This document shows, piece by piece, positions 23,936 through 36,850 of a DNA stretch of 64,000 nucleotides. Made by a program: the position numbers and the translations under genes. Under the pieces are notes generated by a model. The model was not told the origin of the DNA. It saw only the letters and a program-made list of their open reading frames with translations, and searched no databases. This DNA is from Aspidapion aeneum (lineage: Eukaryota; Arthropoda; Insecta; Coleoptera; Brentidae): NCBI GenBank assembly GCA_963576565.1, contig OY755038.1:67329908-67393907 (forward strand), in the 5' to 3' direction. The first letter of the stretch is position 1. Every line of letters starts with the position of its first letter.

Positions 23936-25108
23936 CGGGTATGTTTTAATATTACCTTTTAATTAAATTCAATGTAAGAAATTTCATACATTATTGAGGG
24001 TATTATGATTAGATCTCGAATTGTCTTATCCATAATAAATAGTGTTTGCATTCGTGCAAGGGTTAAGACGTATGGACCTTAATCATATATCTACTAATTC
24101 TAAATCAAATGGATTATCAATAATAAGAAAGGGCATCAGGAAATAAGGATATAATTCACATGTTACGCAATTTAAAAATTTCTATATTTTTAGAGTGATG
24201 GTTTTGGCCAAACCTGTAAACAAAAAATTAAACTGATTTGCTAAAAGTGGCGGAAATATCGCGTAAACTCATTCTTACTTTGGTAAATTTACCATATAAT
24301 CCATGACACAAAGAAATCTAAAATTTTGTCCAAGTTCTAGTATGATTATTGGGACCGATTTTCATTTGGATGATAGCATTATTATAGTTGTCTCCTTAAG
24401 CCCCTTAGTATTCATGGACTAACTTTTGAGATGATATAAAATGTTCTATGTGTTTGATATATTGAATAATTTTTACTTGTGCTTAAACTTTGGACATTTG
24501 ATTAAATATTTTATTCTATTTTAAAAATTTTAATCTGACAAATTTTTTTTGTGAATAAAAAAAGTTAGAGATCTGAAATTTCTAATTCCGACATAGTGCT
24601 TACTAAACTCTAACATAGTTATGACCTAAATTCTATCATATGATAAGATAGATGGTAAAAACCATCTATAACGAATATTTTTTTGGAATTTCATTGTAGG
24701 ATTAGCTTAATAATTCAGAGCATTTCTAAACCGTGACGGAATTCAGGTGGGTGTCGAAATTCGGGTTGAGTACGGTATTCTATTTTCAGTGAAAGTAGCA
24801 GTTCAATTGACAATGGAAGTTCAGAATTGGTAAAAAAAGACTAGTGTGGCTTGCACCCATAACAAAAAGAAATAATTAGTTAACGACGGATCGGTTAGTT
24901 TCCTAACCCATTAGCGCCCCATAGATACACATCCATTAACGCGGTATGTCGTGTCATCTCTAAAAATTAGTGGAAATTAATGTGCGTTGGTGGCCGTGTA
25001 ATCATTGTAGAAAACCACGATTAAATGGGAAGGAAATTTGGTACAGCTGATTTCAAAAAAATTTGATACGACTGGAAAAACTTGGTTTTTATTTTAAACA
25101 GTATATAG

Positions 25109-25142
<34 letters not shown>

Positions 25143-25185
25143 TCGATATTTCTAAAAAAAAAATTAATTTAGAATAATTCAAATA

Positions 25186-25187
<2 letters not shown>

Positions 25188-25274
<87 letters not shown>
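25188..25274. repeat. (AT)n tract hosting the BEL insertion
   Basis: A long AT run with one CT interruption borders the left LTR. It resumes immediately after the right LTR at 32557. A smaller AT tract lies at 25108-25136. The BEL/Pao element therefore integrated inside a single microsatellite. Confidence 0.9.
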
Positions 25275-25276
<2 letters not shown>

Positions 25277-26033
25277 CTTCGTCCCGGCGTTTAGTTTTAA
25301 GATATAAAATTTAGAGACATTTATCTAAATTAGAATGCTTTTTATTTTCTTTTTTTTGCTAGAGTTATGCTAAAACTTTATACTAAAAGTTACTTTTATT
25401 TCTTGGTTTAACCTAATTTAGTTACTAAGATATGCCTTGCCTACAAAAAGGGTAAAAACTTGAATTTGCGCGGTGAATTATATGCTCAAGAATGCATTGA
25501 CTTTACTTTATTATTTTGCTTTTTTTCTACCTTGAGTATATCCATTTTCCATCCTTTTTTAATTTAAGTTTTTTTCCTAATTTTATACATACCTTTTTAC
25601 TGCTGTATTGCTACATATGGCAGTGCTCCAACGTCCGTCTTGCTATACGGAGCTCATGCGAATATTTGGGGTACTCTCCATACCAGTGATATATATTGAT
25701 CGCCAAGTGAAATCACATGCGTGCCTTTTAAGACAGCGGTCGTGTATAAACATTTATGGATTGCTTTGATGTGCTACTGCTACTACTTTGATTGGAATTA
25801 TTTGGATTCGACTGTGCAGTTGTCCATGTACTAAGTTCCTTTCATCCAAGGGTAAGTCAAAGTGTTTTTGAGCTGCGTTTCTTTACATTTTTTACTTATT
25901 CCCTATGCTACTATTCCTAACTAAGATCACAAAAGTGTAACCTAAGAGTGGGAACTATTGGACTGGAGATCCCTATTGCTACAGTTCGGTTGGTTTGTTG
26001 ACTTTTTCATGCGAAAGACGTCTCGACCGACCA
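25275..26033 (+). repeat. BEL left LTR
   Basis: The LTR starts TGCTTCGTCCCGGCG and ends CGACCGACCA. It matches 31798-32556 at an offset of 6523 bases with two visible substitutions. The promoter and polyadenylation signals expected in U3-R were not resolved by eye. Confidence 0.95.
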
Positions 26034-26038
26034 TTTTT

Positions 26039-26056
26039 TGGTCCTTCGAAACGGAT
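26039..26056 (+). other. Primer-binding site, tRNA-Tyr type
   Basis: TGGTCCTTCGA lies 5 bases after the LTR end and is followed by AACGGA. It is complementary to the usual insect tRNA-Tyr 3' end including CCA (family knowledge), with two mismatches in the second part. Position and orientation are right for minus-strand priming. Confidence 0.7.
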
Positions 26057-26559
26057 TCCCCGTTCTGCGTAATAGGTGCTCTCAGAGTTGCATAATTGTG
26101 TTTGAAGTTAGGACTTTACTTTGCGTCTTTTTGAGACAAGGCATATCTTAGGTTTTACATTTTATCTACGGTGTGTCTATTGTACGTTGCACGTACCAAC
26201 TTGCATTGCATTTTTTATTTGTGCAATATACAAATTGCATACAAATTTTGAAAAATTTATTTTTTTTCAAAATTAAAATTTATTACGCTGTCGATGTATG
26301 TAAGGCTTGCGTTTCCTTGCGTACCTACACAAATTCAGAAACTCTTATCAGTTGCTAAATTTTTTGTGCATATTTATTAGCATTTATACTTTTTGCTAAA
26401 AACTTGCTGTTCTTTACTCGATATTTGCTAAAAGCCGCTGGCCTTTTAATATTGCTTTGAATCTTGGTTTACGAGGGAATTTGAAAAGTAGTACGATATA
26501 TTTTTTAAATTTGCTTCCCTTATTAACTATTGCTTTACTTTGCACTTTAACCTTTTAAA

Positions 26560-29500
26560 ATGGTAAACGATACCGAAAAAAAGGTAAGCTCGGCTAAGGC
26601 CTTGCGTCAAACTGCAATCAATCAGTTGAGTGTGCTTGAACACTATGCCAATCAGGCGAAAACAAATCCAGCTGCTCACACAAGGTTTAAAGTTAACTTT
26701 AAAAAACTTTCTTCTTGTTGTAAGAGCTTTGAAAAGCATCATAATGCTTTACTGATCTTGATTTCAGACGATTCTGAAGCTCTGGAAGCTCAGAATAAAA
26801 TACAAAAAGATTTTTTGGATAGATGCGTAGAGGTTGAGGCTTTGCACTATGATTTATTTGAGGTGGAGGCTGAAGAAATAAATCGAAGCCACAATGAGGT
26901 AAATAATCAAACAATTATTTTTCCGGAACCAGAATTTTCTCTTCCTAAGTTAAATGTCCCTCCTTTTGAGGGCGATGTTGAGGAGTTTCCAAGCTTTATT
27001 GAGATTTACAATGCGGTTGTACATACGCGTAAGAGCTCGGACATTGAGAAGTTTAAATATTTACGTACGATTTTAAGAGGCCCTGCTTTAAATTTAATTA
27101 AAAATATACCTCTTGAAGGAAATAATTATTTACTTTGCTACGATACGCTGATTTCCAGATATGACAATAAGCGCTTGCGTGCGGTTTCTTACTGGAAATC
27201 TATCGAAAACTCATCTCGGCTATCCAATGATGACGTTTTAGAATTGCGAAAAATGCTAGATACGTTCAAGGAAAACCTTGATTGCTTAAAAAATATGGGA
27301 TATGCGACCCATAGTTGGTGCTTTATTACTGCGAACATGCTTTTGGATCGATTAGATCCGGGAACGCGTAAGTTATTTGAACAAAATCACGCTTCTAATT
27401 TAATGCCAAAATACGAAGATATTTACAAATTTTTAGAGCAACATTGCACGTCTCTTGAATCTTTATCTTTGTCTATGAAACAAAATAATGTTCAAAACTC
27501 ACGACCAGGGAACTTCTCGAGATCCCCCCGTAATCCACGAAATAAAACAGTTTTACTTGCAAACAGACAGTCACAAAAAACTCCAAATTCCAAACAAAAC
27601 ACGTGTTTCTACTGCAAAGCAAAAAATACACATCTGATTTTTAGCTGTGAATCTTTTTTAACGAAACCAATTCAAGAACGCATTGATTTTATTAGAAATA
27701 ATAAGGGATGCACCAACTGCATGGCTAGTTTTCATCAAGTAAACTCGTGCACTTCACAAAAAAGATGTAGATTTTGTTTTTTAAATCACCACAGTCTTTT
27801 ATGCCTAAAAAATAACTCCCCAGCTTCGGTGATTGCTTCTTCTTCGGTGACGTCTAGTGGATCACAAACTAACCCCGTAGAAAATCAGATTACTGAAAAT
27901 AAATCTATTCACGCGGGTACTGTGCTTGGCGACTATGACACGTTGCTTTGCACTGCTTTGCTGCACATCCGTGATGCATACGGAAATTGGCACGAAGTAC
28001 GCGCCATCTTGGATAATGGCGCCATGTGCTCCTTTATAACGAAAAAATGTGCGAATGCACTCGGACTTCCTAAATCCAACATTTCGCTTAATGTAAACGG
28101 TTTAGGAGATATATCTACTACTGCGCGCCATGCGGTGCATTGTAAAATTGCTGCTATCGATAATAAATCGAAAATTTTTAGTCTAGAACCTGTATTAATA
28201 GACCAAGTTTGCGATAAAATGCCAAGTGTATCTTTTAACCAAAATTCGTTGCACTACTTAACTGGCCTAAAATTAGCTGATCCCAGTTGGTATAATCAAG
28301 CTGGCATTCAGCTTCTTATTGGCGCGGACCTTTATGGATCACTTTTAGAAGAAGGTAGACTTTATTTTGGTCCAGACACCCCCTCTTGTATTAATACAGT
28401 CTTCGGATGGACTTTGCTCGGAAAAATGCCTCTGCAAAATGCTGCTTTTGCATCAAAAAATATTTCTACTTTTATGGCAACTATTTCTACTCCTGATTTA
28501 AATAATACTTTGCAAAAATTCTGTGAGTTGGAAGAGGTTCCTACGGTGGAGAAAAATTCACCTTCAGATATTTTTTGCGAAAAATATTTTGAAAAAACTA
28601 CTATACGCGATGTGGACGGTAGATACACCGTTTCGTTGCCTTTTAAAATCAATCCCGTTGATTTCGGCGATACCCGAACCCTTGCTTTGCGTCGGTTGTA
28701 CTCGCTTGAAAAACGTTTACTAAATGATAAAAAATTATTTACTTCTTACTCACAAGTAATGCAAGAATACTTGGATATGGGTCACATGCGTGCAGTTTCA
28801 CCCCCTAATAACTCAGAAATTCATGAATATTTTTATATTGCTCACCATGCGGTTATAAAAGAAAGCTCGAGTAGCACGCCTGTTCGTCTTCTCTTTGACG
28901 CATTGAGTCATTCTTGAAATAAGCCTAGCCTAAATCAAGCCCTTCACACGGGTCCTAAACTACAAGGAGATTTAGTTAAAATTTTGCTTAATTTGTACAG
29001 AATGATAAATGTGGAGGAAAATCAACATAAATACCAACGAATTTTATGGCGTTTTAATTCTGAAGAATCGGTGCAAGATTACGAATTAAAAACTTTGACT
29101 TTCGGGGTAAACTGTTCTCCATATTTAGCAATTCGAACCTTGCTTAAATTAGCCGATGATTATCAAGACTTACCGTTGGCTTCTGCGATTTTAAAGGACA
29201 GCGTCTATATAGACGACTGCGTAGTAAGTTGCAATGATTTGGATCAAATCATGCTTATGAAAAATCAATTAATTGAGTTATTAGGGCGAGGTGGATTTGA
29301 ACTGAAAAAATGGGCATCAAACGAACCCAAATTGCTTGCAGACTTGCCTACAACCCACATACAAACCAAAGACTTTTCTTTGGATCGAGAGGATGCAAAT
29401 TCTCTAAAAATTTTAGGCTTGAGGTGGAACCCTCAAAGTGATAACTTTTTTTATTCTTTTAATTATAATACAAAAATTTGCACTAAGCGTAATTTGCTTA

Positions 29501-31754
29501 GTACCCTTGCGAAATGCTTTGACCCTTTAGGTTTTCTTACACCGGTTACGTTTTTTGCAAAAAATTTAATCCAGTACTTATGGTTTATAAAGTTAGATTG
29601 GGATCAGTTAGCACCCCCGGAAATAATTTCCAAGTGGAAAAAATTCGAAGAAGAACTCAAATTATTTTCTGATTTTTATATCCCAAGAATGATTGATCTC
29701 TCTAATTTTCAATTTTGTCAAATTGTTGGATTTAGCGATGCATCCGAGCGCGGTATGTGTGCGGCGGTTTATTTTCGTATTGTTTATCAAAACGGAGATA
29801 TTAAAACGTATTTTGTGTGCGCAAAATCGAAAGTCGCTCCCATAAAAAGAATCAGTATTCCCCGTTTGGAGCTCTGTGCGGCAGTTTTGCTAGCTAAACT
29901 CATTCAATTTATTCAAAATACTTTTGCTAATAAAATTGCTTTTCAAAATACTATTGCTTTTACGGATAGTATGGTAGCGCTCTCTTGGATCAAAGGATCA
30001 CCACATGCGTGGCGCACTTTTGTATCCAACCGAGTCACATACATACAAGAAAAAATTCAGCCTTGCGATTGGAACCATGTTCCTTCTGAATTAAACGCCG
30101 CGGACCCCGGGTCACGTGGTCTATTGCCTGCAGATTTAATTAATTGTTTCCTTTGGTGGCAAGGACCCGAGTTCCTTTGTAAGCCACAAGAGACATGGGA
30201 TTTTACTAAAAATAATATTACTACACCCAAAGAAGCTCTCGAAGAGGAGCGAAAATTGGTGTTTGCTGCAACAATTGAACCAAATTTTTTGGATTGTCTG
30301 CTTAACAAATTTTCAAATTTTTTGCGTTTAATTAGACTTGTTGCTTTTATACTACGTTTTATTCACAATCTTCGCGCGCGTAAATTTAATAATGAGAAAA
30401 TTATTATTAATTCTACGTGGTTAATACAATATGAGTTACAAAATGCAATATTTGTGCTTATAAAACACGTGCAAAATAAATATTTTCAAAACGAGATTTC
30501 TTTACTTGTCGATAATAAACCGTTGCCAAAGGTTTTTAGAAAATTAAATCCGTTTTTGGATCAAAATAATATTTTACGCATTGGCGGAAGATTATGCAAT
30601 TCGGAATTAGATTATGACCAAAAATTTCCTATACTTTTACCCGGTGATTCTCAATTTACAAAGTTATTGATTGCGCATACTCACGAGAAACATATGCATA
30701 CCGGCATAAACACGACTTTATTTTTACTTTTTCAAAATTATTGGATTTTTGCAGCTAAAAGGCATATAAGAAAAATAATTTCGCGTTGTTCTACATGCTG
30801 GCGCACGCGCCCCAGTAATTATCAACCCCCTGTTGGAAATTTGCCAAAATTTCGCGTTTCACAAGCAAAAGCTTTTCAACACGTTGGCGTTGATCTTACG
30901 GGAAGTTTTGCTATTACAATGAGCCGCATGCGCGGTGCAAAACGACTTAAGGCTTATGTCGTTCTATTTATTTGCGGTTGTACGAAGGCGGTACACTTAG
31001 AAATTGTGTCAGACTTATCGGCAGACGCTTTTATGGCAGCATTCCGACGTTTTATGGCCAGAAGAGGACGCGTGGAAGTAGTCTACTCGGATAACGCGTC
31101 GAATTTTACGCTTTCTGCTAAAATGCTTAACGAGATGTTTGCTGAAGTTGCTAATCGCGAATCAATTCGTTGGCACTTCAACCCTCCATCCGCACCCCAC
31201 ATGGGCGGTTTGTGGGAAAGTAACATGAAAAGTGCAAAGTCTCATTTACTACGAGTAATTGGAGAACAGGTGCTTACTTTTGAGGAGCTTTATACTGTGG
31301 TTACGCAAGTAGAAGCTATCCTCAACTCTAGGCCTTTGTGTCCAGTCAGCACAGATCCAAATGATTTGACTGCACTGACGCCCGGTCATTTCCTTAGCCT
31401 GGAACCACTTACGACTGTTCCAGACCTCGATTTTGACCAAGTGCCTTTAAATAGGCTTTCTCGGTGGCAGTTGCTGCAAAAACTGCATCGCGATTTTGGC
31501 GTAGATGGCACAGAGATTACTTACATACATTGCAACAGCACGCTAAAGTGAATCAAGACAAAATTGATCCCATTGCGATTGATACGATGGTTTTGATCAA
31601 AGATGATCAAACCACTCCCTTAAATTGGGTATTGGGACGAGTAGTAGGATTGCACCCTGGTACTGATAATGTAGTAAGAGTTGCTACAGTTAAAACCTCC
31701 AAAGGTTTATTCAAGAGGCCTTTGGTGAAATTGTGCCCTCTCCCTAATGCTTAG
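26560..31754 (+). pseudogene. BEL/Pao gag-pol polyprotein, two lesions
   Basis: The frame opens with an ATG at 26560 after a 0.53-kb leader. Residues about 128-190 carry the BEL gag domain (LPKLNVPPFEGD, ILRGPALNLIKNIP). Cys/His knuckles lie near 349-363 and 404-415. An aspartic protease lies near 482 (ILDNGAMCSFI, with Asn where Ser/Thr is usual). Reverse transcriptase follows, broken by a TGA at 28915-28917. Past it, in the same frame, are YIDD (29206), RNase H (GFSDAS, TDSMVALSW) and an integrase with a His/Cys zinc region. The integrase also has catalytic Asp in VGVDLTG, Asp in YSDNASN and Glu in GGLWESN, 41 residues apart. A one-base loss near 31496 shifts the C-terminal DUF5641-like domain into another frame (to 31754). 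Apart from these two lesions it is intact. Confidence 0.93.
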
Positions 31755-31783
31755 TTCAGAAAATACCATACCCTGGGTATTTT

Positions 31784-31797
31784 CAGGGGGGCCGGAA
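31784..31797 (+). other. BEL polypurine tract
   Basis: CAGGGGGGCCGGAA ends exactly at the right LTR and is mostly purine, as needed for plus-strand priming. Confidence 0.7.
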
Positions 31798-32553
31798 TGC
31801 TTCGTCCCGGCGTTTAGTTTTAAGATATAAAATTTAGAGACATTTATCTAAATTAGAATGCTTTTTATTTTCTTTTTTTTGCTAGAGTTATGCTAAAACT
31901 TTATACTTAAAGTTACTTTTATTTCTTGGTTTAACCTAATTTAGTTACTAAGATATGCCTTGCCTACAAAAAGGGTAAAAACTTGAATTTGCGCGGTGAA
32001 TTATATGCTCAAGAATGCATTGACTTTACTTTATTATTTTGCTTTTTTTCTACCTTGAGTATATCCATTTTCCATCCTTTTTTAATTTAAGTTTTTTTCC
32101 TAATTTTATACATACCTTTTTACTGCTGTATTGCTACATATGGCAGTGCTCCAACGTCCGTCTTGCTATACGGAGCTCATGCGAATATTTGGGGTACTCT
32201 CCATACCAGTGATATATATTGATCGCCAAGTGAAATCACATGCGTGCCTTTTAAGACAGCGGTCGTGTATAAACATTTATGGATTGCTTTGATGTGCTAC
32301 TGCTACTACTTTGATTGGAATTATTTGGATTCGACTGTGCAGTTGTCCATGTACCAAGTTCCTTTCATCCAAGGGTAAGTCAAAGTGTTTTTGAGCTGCG
32401 TTTCTTTACATTTTTTACTTATTCCCTATGCTACTATTCCTAACTAAGATCACAAAAGTGTAACCTAAGAGTGGGAACTATTGGACTGGAGATCCCTATT
32501 GCTACAGTTCGGTTGGTTTGTTGACTTTTTCATGCGAAAGACGTCTCGACCGA

Positions 32554-32556
<3 letters not shown>
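31798..32556 (+). repeat. BEL right LTR
   Basis: This is the near-identical partner of 25275-26033, ending ACCA directly before the resumed AT run. Confidence 0.95.

Positions 32557-32616
<60 letters not shown>
32557..32616. repeat. (AT)n microsatellite after BEL
   Basis: The AT run continues the tract that precedes the left LTR. The Tyr-Ile frames read through it are artefacts. Confidence 0.95.
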
Positions 32617-32618
<2 letters not shown>

Positions 32619-33430
32619 TGTGTGTTATGACGTCTAATAAGAGGACTGTTTATTTCCTTTTGCATGTTTAGAAAATAAATAAAATAAAACTTGATAAAAA
32701 CTAGCTAGACATTATTAAATTAGACTATGTTCATGTATTTCTTATTTTGTAACTGATGACAATGTAATAATTTTTTTACTTGTCATTGACAGTTTTGTTA
32801 TTGTTAAAATACTGAGGTTTTGATAAATACACTGCTCAAATTTTGGAAAAACCATTTTAAAGAGTCGTATTAGTTTTTTTTAAATCAGTTGTACTTTTCT
32901 CTGGAGTGACGTAACGATAAATGTCAAAGGTATTAAATAATAAATATTTATTTTCTAATTTCTGTACTACCTTTAATAGCGGTTTGTATTGTTTTAAACT
33001 ATAATTTTATTCAAATGATTGTTTGTTTACTTCTTTTCAAAATGCCAGCTATTAAAACAAACATAGACATAGAACCGAGCATAGGACACTATAAATCACG
33101 TGCTAGATCATTTGGACACTTAAATATTTTACAAGTTTATCAGACGTATTGACTTTCTTGCCATACGTTTCTTTCACGGCTACTTACCGCCGCGTATGAT
33201 CTGCCAGGTTAAATAACCAAGATAGTGAATGTGTGTACGTTTTTCATCTCTTAAAAACGAAAACTCTTGCGAAGTTATTCCGAAAAATATGTTCTTCCAT
33301 ATATCGAAAAGCGTATCTTGATGCGATGCTCCGTTAAAAAGTAAGCAATTTTTCCATAATTTATTTATGAAAAACTGTCATTAGCATCAATGAATTTTGA
33401 CCTAACGTCTTCTAGCCCGCTGCAGTGTCG
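32617..33430. other. Stretch without recognised features
   Basis: AT-rich DNA with no frame, RNA or element that I can support. Confidence 0.5.
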
Positions 33431-34140
33431 AACACTATTTTTTTACAAGCTTTTTATTTTACAAGCTTTTTATTTAGCTTCAGATGTTCTGTCTAACTAT
33501 CTAACTAACAAACTATCTATCAAATTTTGTGAAGCGTTTTTGACACACTTCCCATTATCCGATTTGGTTAAAATTTTGTACACACATAGTGGTCCCATGA
33601 CAATACAACATTAAGAAAAAAATATCCTACCACCCCTACCCCCACCCCTTCTATAGAAATATGTGTTTTTGACACACTTCCCGTTATCCGATTTGGATAA
33701 AATTTGGTATACACATAGTGGTCCAATGATAATACAACAATAAGAAAAAATATCCTCCCACCCCTACCCCCACTCTCTTCCATAGAAAAATTTGTTTTTG
33801 ACACACTTTCCGTTATCCGATGTGGATGAAATTTGGTATACATATAGTGGTCCGATGGCAATACAACAATAATGAAAAAATGTCCTCCCACGCTACCCCC
33901 CACCCCCTTCCATAAAAAATGCGTTTTTGACACACTTCACTTCAAATGACTTTTATAAGATTTGGTATATGCATAAAGGTCTGATGGTAATACAGCCCAA
34001 ACAAAAAATATATTTTTACCTCTACCCCCACCCTCTCCTTCCCCCAATAGAAAAACGGGTTTCCAAACAACTCACGATCAGCGATTTCATTATAATGTAG
34101 AATAAACTCTTCTGTTCTGTTATTGAACAAATATTTTTAT
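33431..34140 (-). mobile_element. FB1-family fragment, inverted, without minisatellite end
   Basis: This is the reverse complement of the 5440-6400 part of FB1. It contains TTTAGCTTCAGATGTTCTGT, four to five 130-base units with CACTTCCCNTTATCCGAT and C-rich tracts, then the stretch with CCAAACAACTCACGATCAGC. The GGCGCC minisatellite and outer end are missing, so it is a truncated or older relative. Confidence 0.8.
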
Positions 34141-34200
34141 TTAATATAGTAGATAGCTGAGACTAAAAAGTACAAAATAAATTGGTAAAAATTTTTTTTT

Positions 34201-34608
34201 AAGTCACAAGCTTTTATAAGATGCACTAAAAATTAAAAAATAATTTTCTAACATTCTAATATTATCATAATAATAAAAGCGATGGCCGCAGATCAAAGCA
34301 TAAGTTAATTTAAACACTTAAAGAATATTCAACATAGCAGCATGTGCCGCAATTTTATGCCATTGCCATACCTATGTCAGAGAAATGCTGGGGTATCTTG
34401 AGTCGGGTTGGGTGGGTTTGGTACCTCTGCATTTTTCTGCTAGATTGATTCTTGCAAATAGTGATATTTAATTGGTACGGATATCTTATCGTGCTAACAT
34501 CGTCAAAATTTCCATCAGTCGGCCATCGCTTTTATTATTATGATAATATTAGAATGTTAGAAAAATATTTTTTCATTTTTAGTGCATTTTATAAAAGCTT
34601 GTGACTTA
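34201..34608. repeat. Hairpin element with 88-base arms
   Basis: Bases 34201-34287 (AAGTCACAAGCTTTTATAAG onward) and the complement of 34521-34608 match at about 95 percent, around a 230-base loop. One arm also occurs in FB1 at 5026-5130. It directly follows the FB1-like units, so the whole 33431-34608 block may be one foldback relative. Confidence 0.75.
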
Positions 34609-34610
34609 AA

Positions 34611-35366
<756 letters not shown>

Positions 35367-35879
35367 GTCTGTGTGTGCCTGTCTGGCCCAAAATAGCACA
35401 ATAGCGCCCCATACACACACACATTGATTCACCTGGTATATCCTGGCAGATGATACGCGGTGGTTTGTAGCCGCGAAAGAAAGGATTGGCAAGAAAAGTA
35501 ATATGTTCCATACACTTGTAAAATATTCGAGGAAAAAAATGATTTAGCAGGTGATTTATAGGGGCCTATATTTATGTTTGTTCTGATAGCTGGTATTTTG
35601 AAATTGTCAATATATAAAAAGCAGTAAACAAACAAAAATTGGTTTTAATAAAATATAGTTTAAAATAATACAAAACGATGCTACAGAAATTAGAGAATAA
35701 TTTAATAAATTGTGACATTTATCGTGACTTTGCGTCAGCAGCGTATATAGGGAGCCCGGGGAGGGGGGCTATGTGCTCCCCGAAATTATGATTTAATTAG
35801 ATGTTTTCGACAATTTTGTAAATATAAAGATAAAATAGCATATAAAAATTTTTTAAATATAAAAAACATTCAAATGTTA

Positions 35880-36850
35880 AATCTACTTGTAACTACTAGT
35901 CACAGTTGGGTATAAAATTGATATGTATACCTATAATATAAGACTTGCCTCAACTTTTAGATTTGATGCCCAAAGCGCACTTACGAAATTATACATTTTG
36001 TATTTTCATGTATCAGGTTATTGGGTAATTTTGTGTCTAACTGCCATTAGGACTTACATGTTGTAGATTTAGCAGTTGGGTGTTATTTTTTCCAACTTTA
36101 AGTTTTAATTCTTATTCAGCCTTATAAAATGCACTATGCATTTACGATCAGTGGCGGATTCAGTAGAGGGCAGAAAGCCCCTCATCCTAGATATATAAGA
36201 CTTATATTCTAGTTTAGCAGCATCACTTATTTAAAATTTTTCACAAATTCTACTTAATTTTTAGAAAAATTTCGCCAGCGGCGCCATAAATCACCTTTAG
36301 ATACTAAATAATACACCTCAGATCAAAAACCGCCTTTAAAAAATATTTTGATGTTTGCTGCCACTTTGGTCCCATCCCCCCGGAAATCCTGCATCGACCA
36401 CTGTTTACCATTCATATAGCATTACTCAAAAAGTACGTGTAGATTTTCTACGGACGCGAACAGTGTTGCCTTGCATTGACTGAAGGTGGGGGAGGAGGGA
36501 ACTAGTAAAATGGTGTTAAAAAATCTTATAGCGTGTGCAGAAATAATTATTGAAATCACTCCATATTTGTGAAAGTTGTTGCTACAACTATTACTAATAA
36601 GGAAGGGGAGGAGAGCGGGAGAGTGAGGGGAGAGTGAGGAGAAAACTAGTAAAATGTTGTTGGAAAAAAAGTCTTAAAGCATGTGCAGAAAGAATTTTTG
36701 AGATCGCCTTATATTTGATAAAATTATACGAATATGGTTTTTTAAGAGGGAATGACAGGATGGGAGATGGGTGGAAGCAGGGGGACTATAAAGTAATTAC
36801 AGAAAATTAGAGGATATTGTCAATGGGTTATCAAAAGCATTTAATTAAAA
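35880..36850 (-). repeat. Interspersed repeat A, copy 2 (inverted)
   Basis: The reverse complement matches 600-1450, including the nested palindromic MITE (35882-36066) and the blocks with GTGTGCAGAAA and ACTAGTAAAATG. It has acquired a hAT-like insertion at 36149-36403 that copy 1 lacks. Confidence 0.7.
36149..36403. mobile_element. hAT-like MITE, 255 bases
   Basis: The ends CAGTGGCGGAT and CCACTG are inverted. The flanks are TTTACGAT (36141-36148) and TTTACCAT (36404-36411), a target duplication with one mismatch in eight. The empty site is seen in repeat A copy 1 near 1150-1165, which confirms the insertion. There is no coding capacity. Confidence 0.8.

Larger units (their letters stand above)
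25275..32556 (+). mobile_element. BEL/Pao LTR retrotransposon, 7.3 kb
   Basis: Two direct LTRs of 759 bases flank a 5' leader with a primer-binding site, a gag-pol region and a purine-rich tract. The LTRs begin TG and end CA. Only two differences between them are visible (25385 A versus 31908 T region, and 25829 T versus 32352 C region), so the insertion is recent. Domain order gag, protease, reverse transcriptase, RNase H, integrase and the signature protein motifs identify BEL/Pao. The AT target prevents the target duplication from being told apart from the microsatellite. Confidence 0.95.

Noticed and set aside
26173..26358. Short frame in the BEL leader
   Set aside because: It lies in the 5' leader between the primer-binding site and the gag start, and has no similarity to gag or other proteins.
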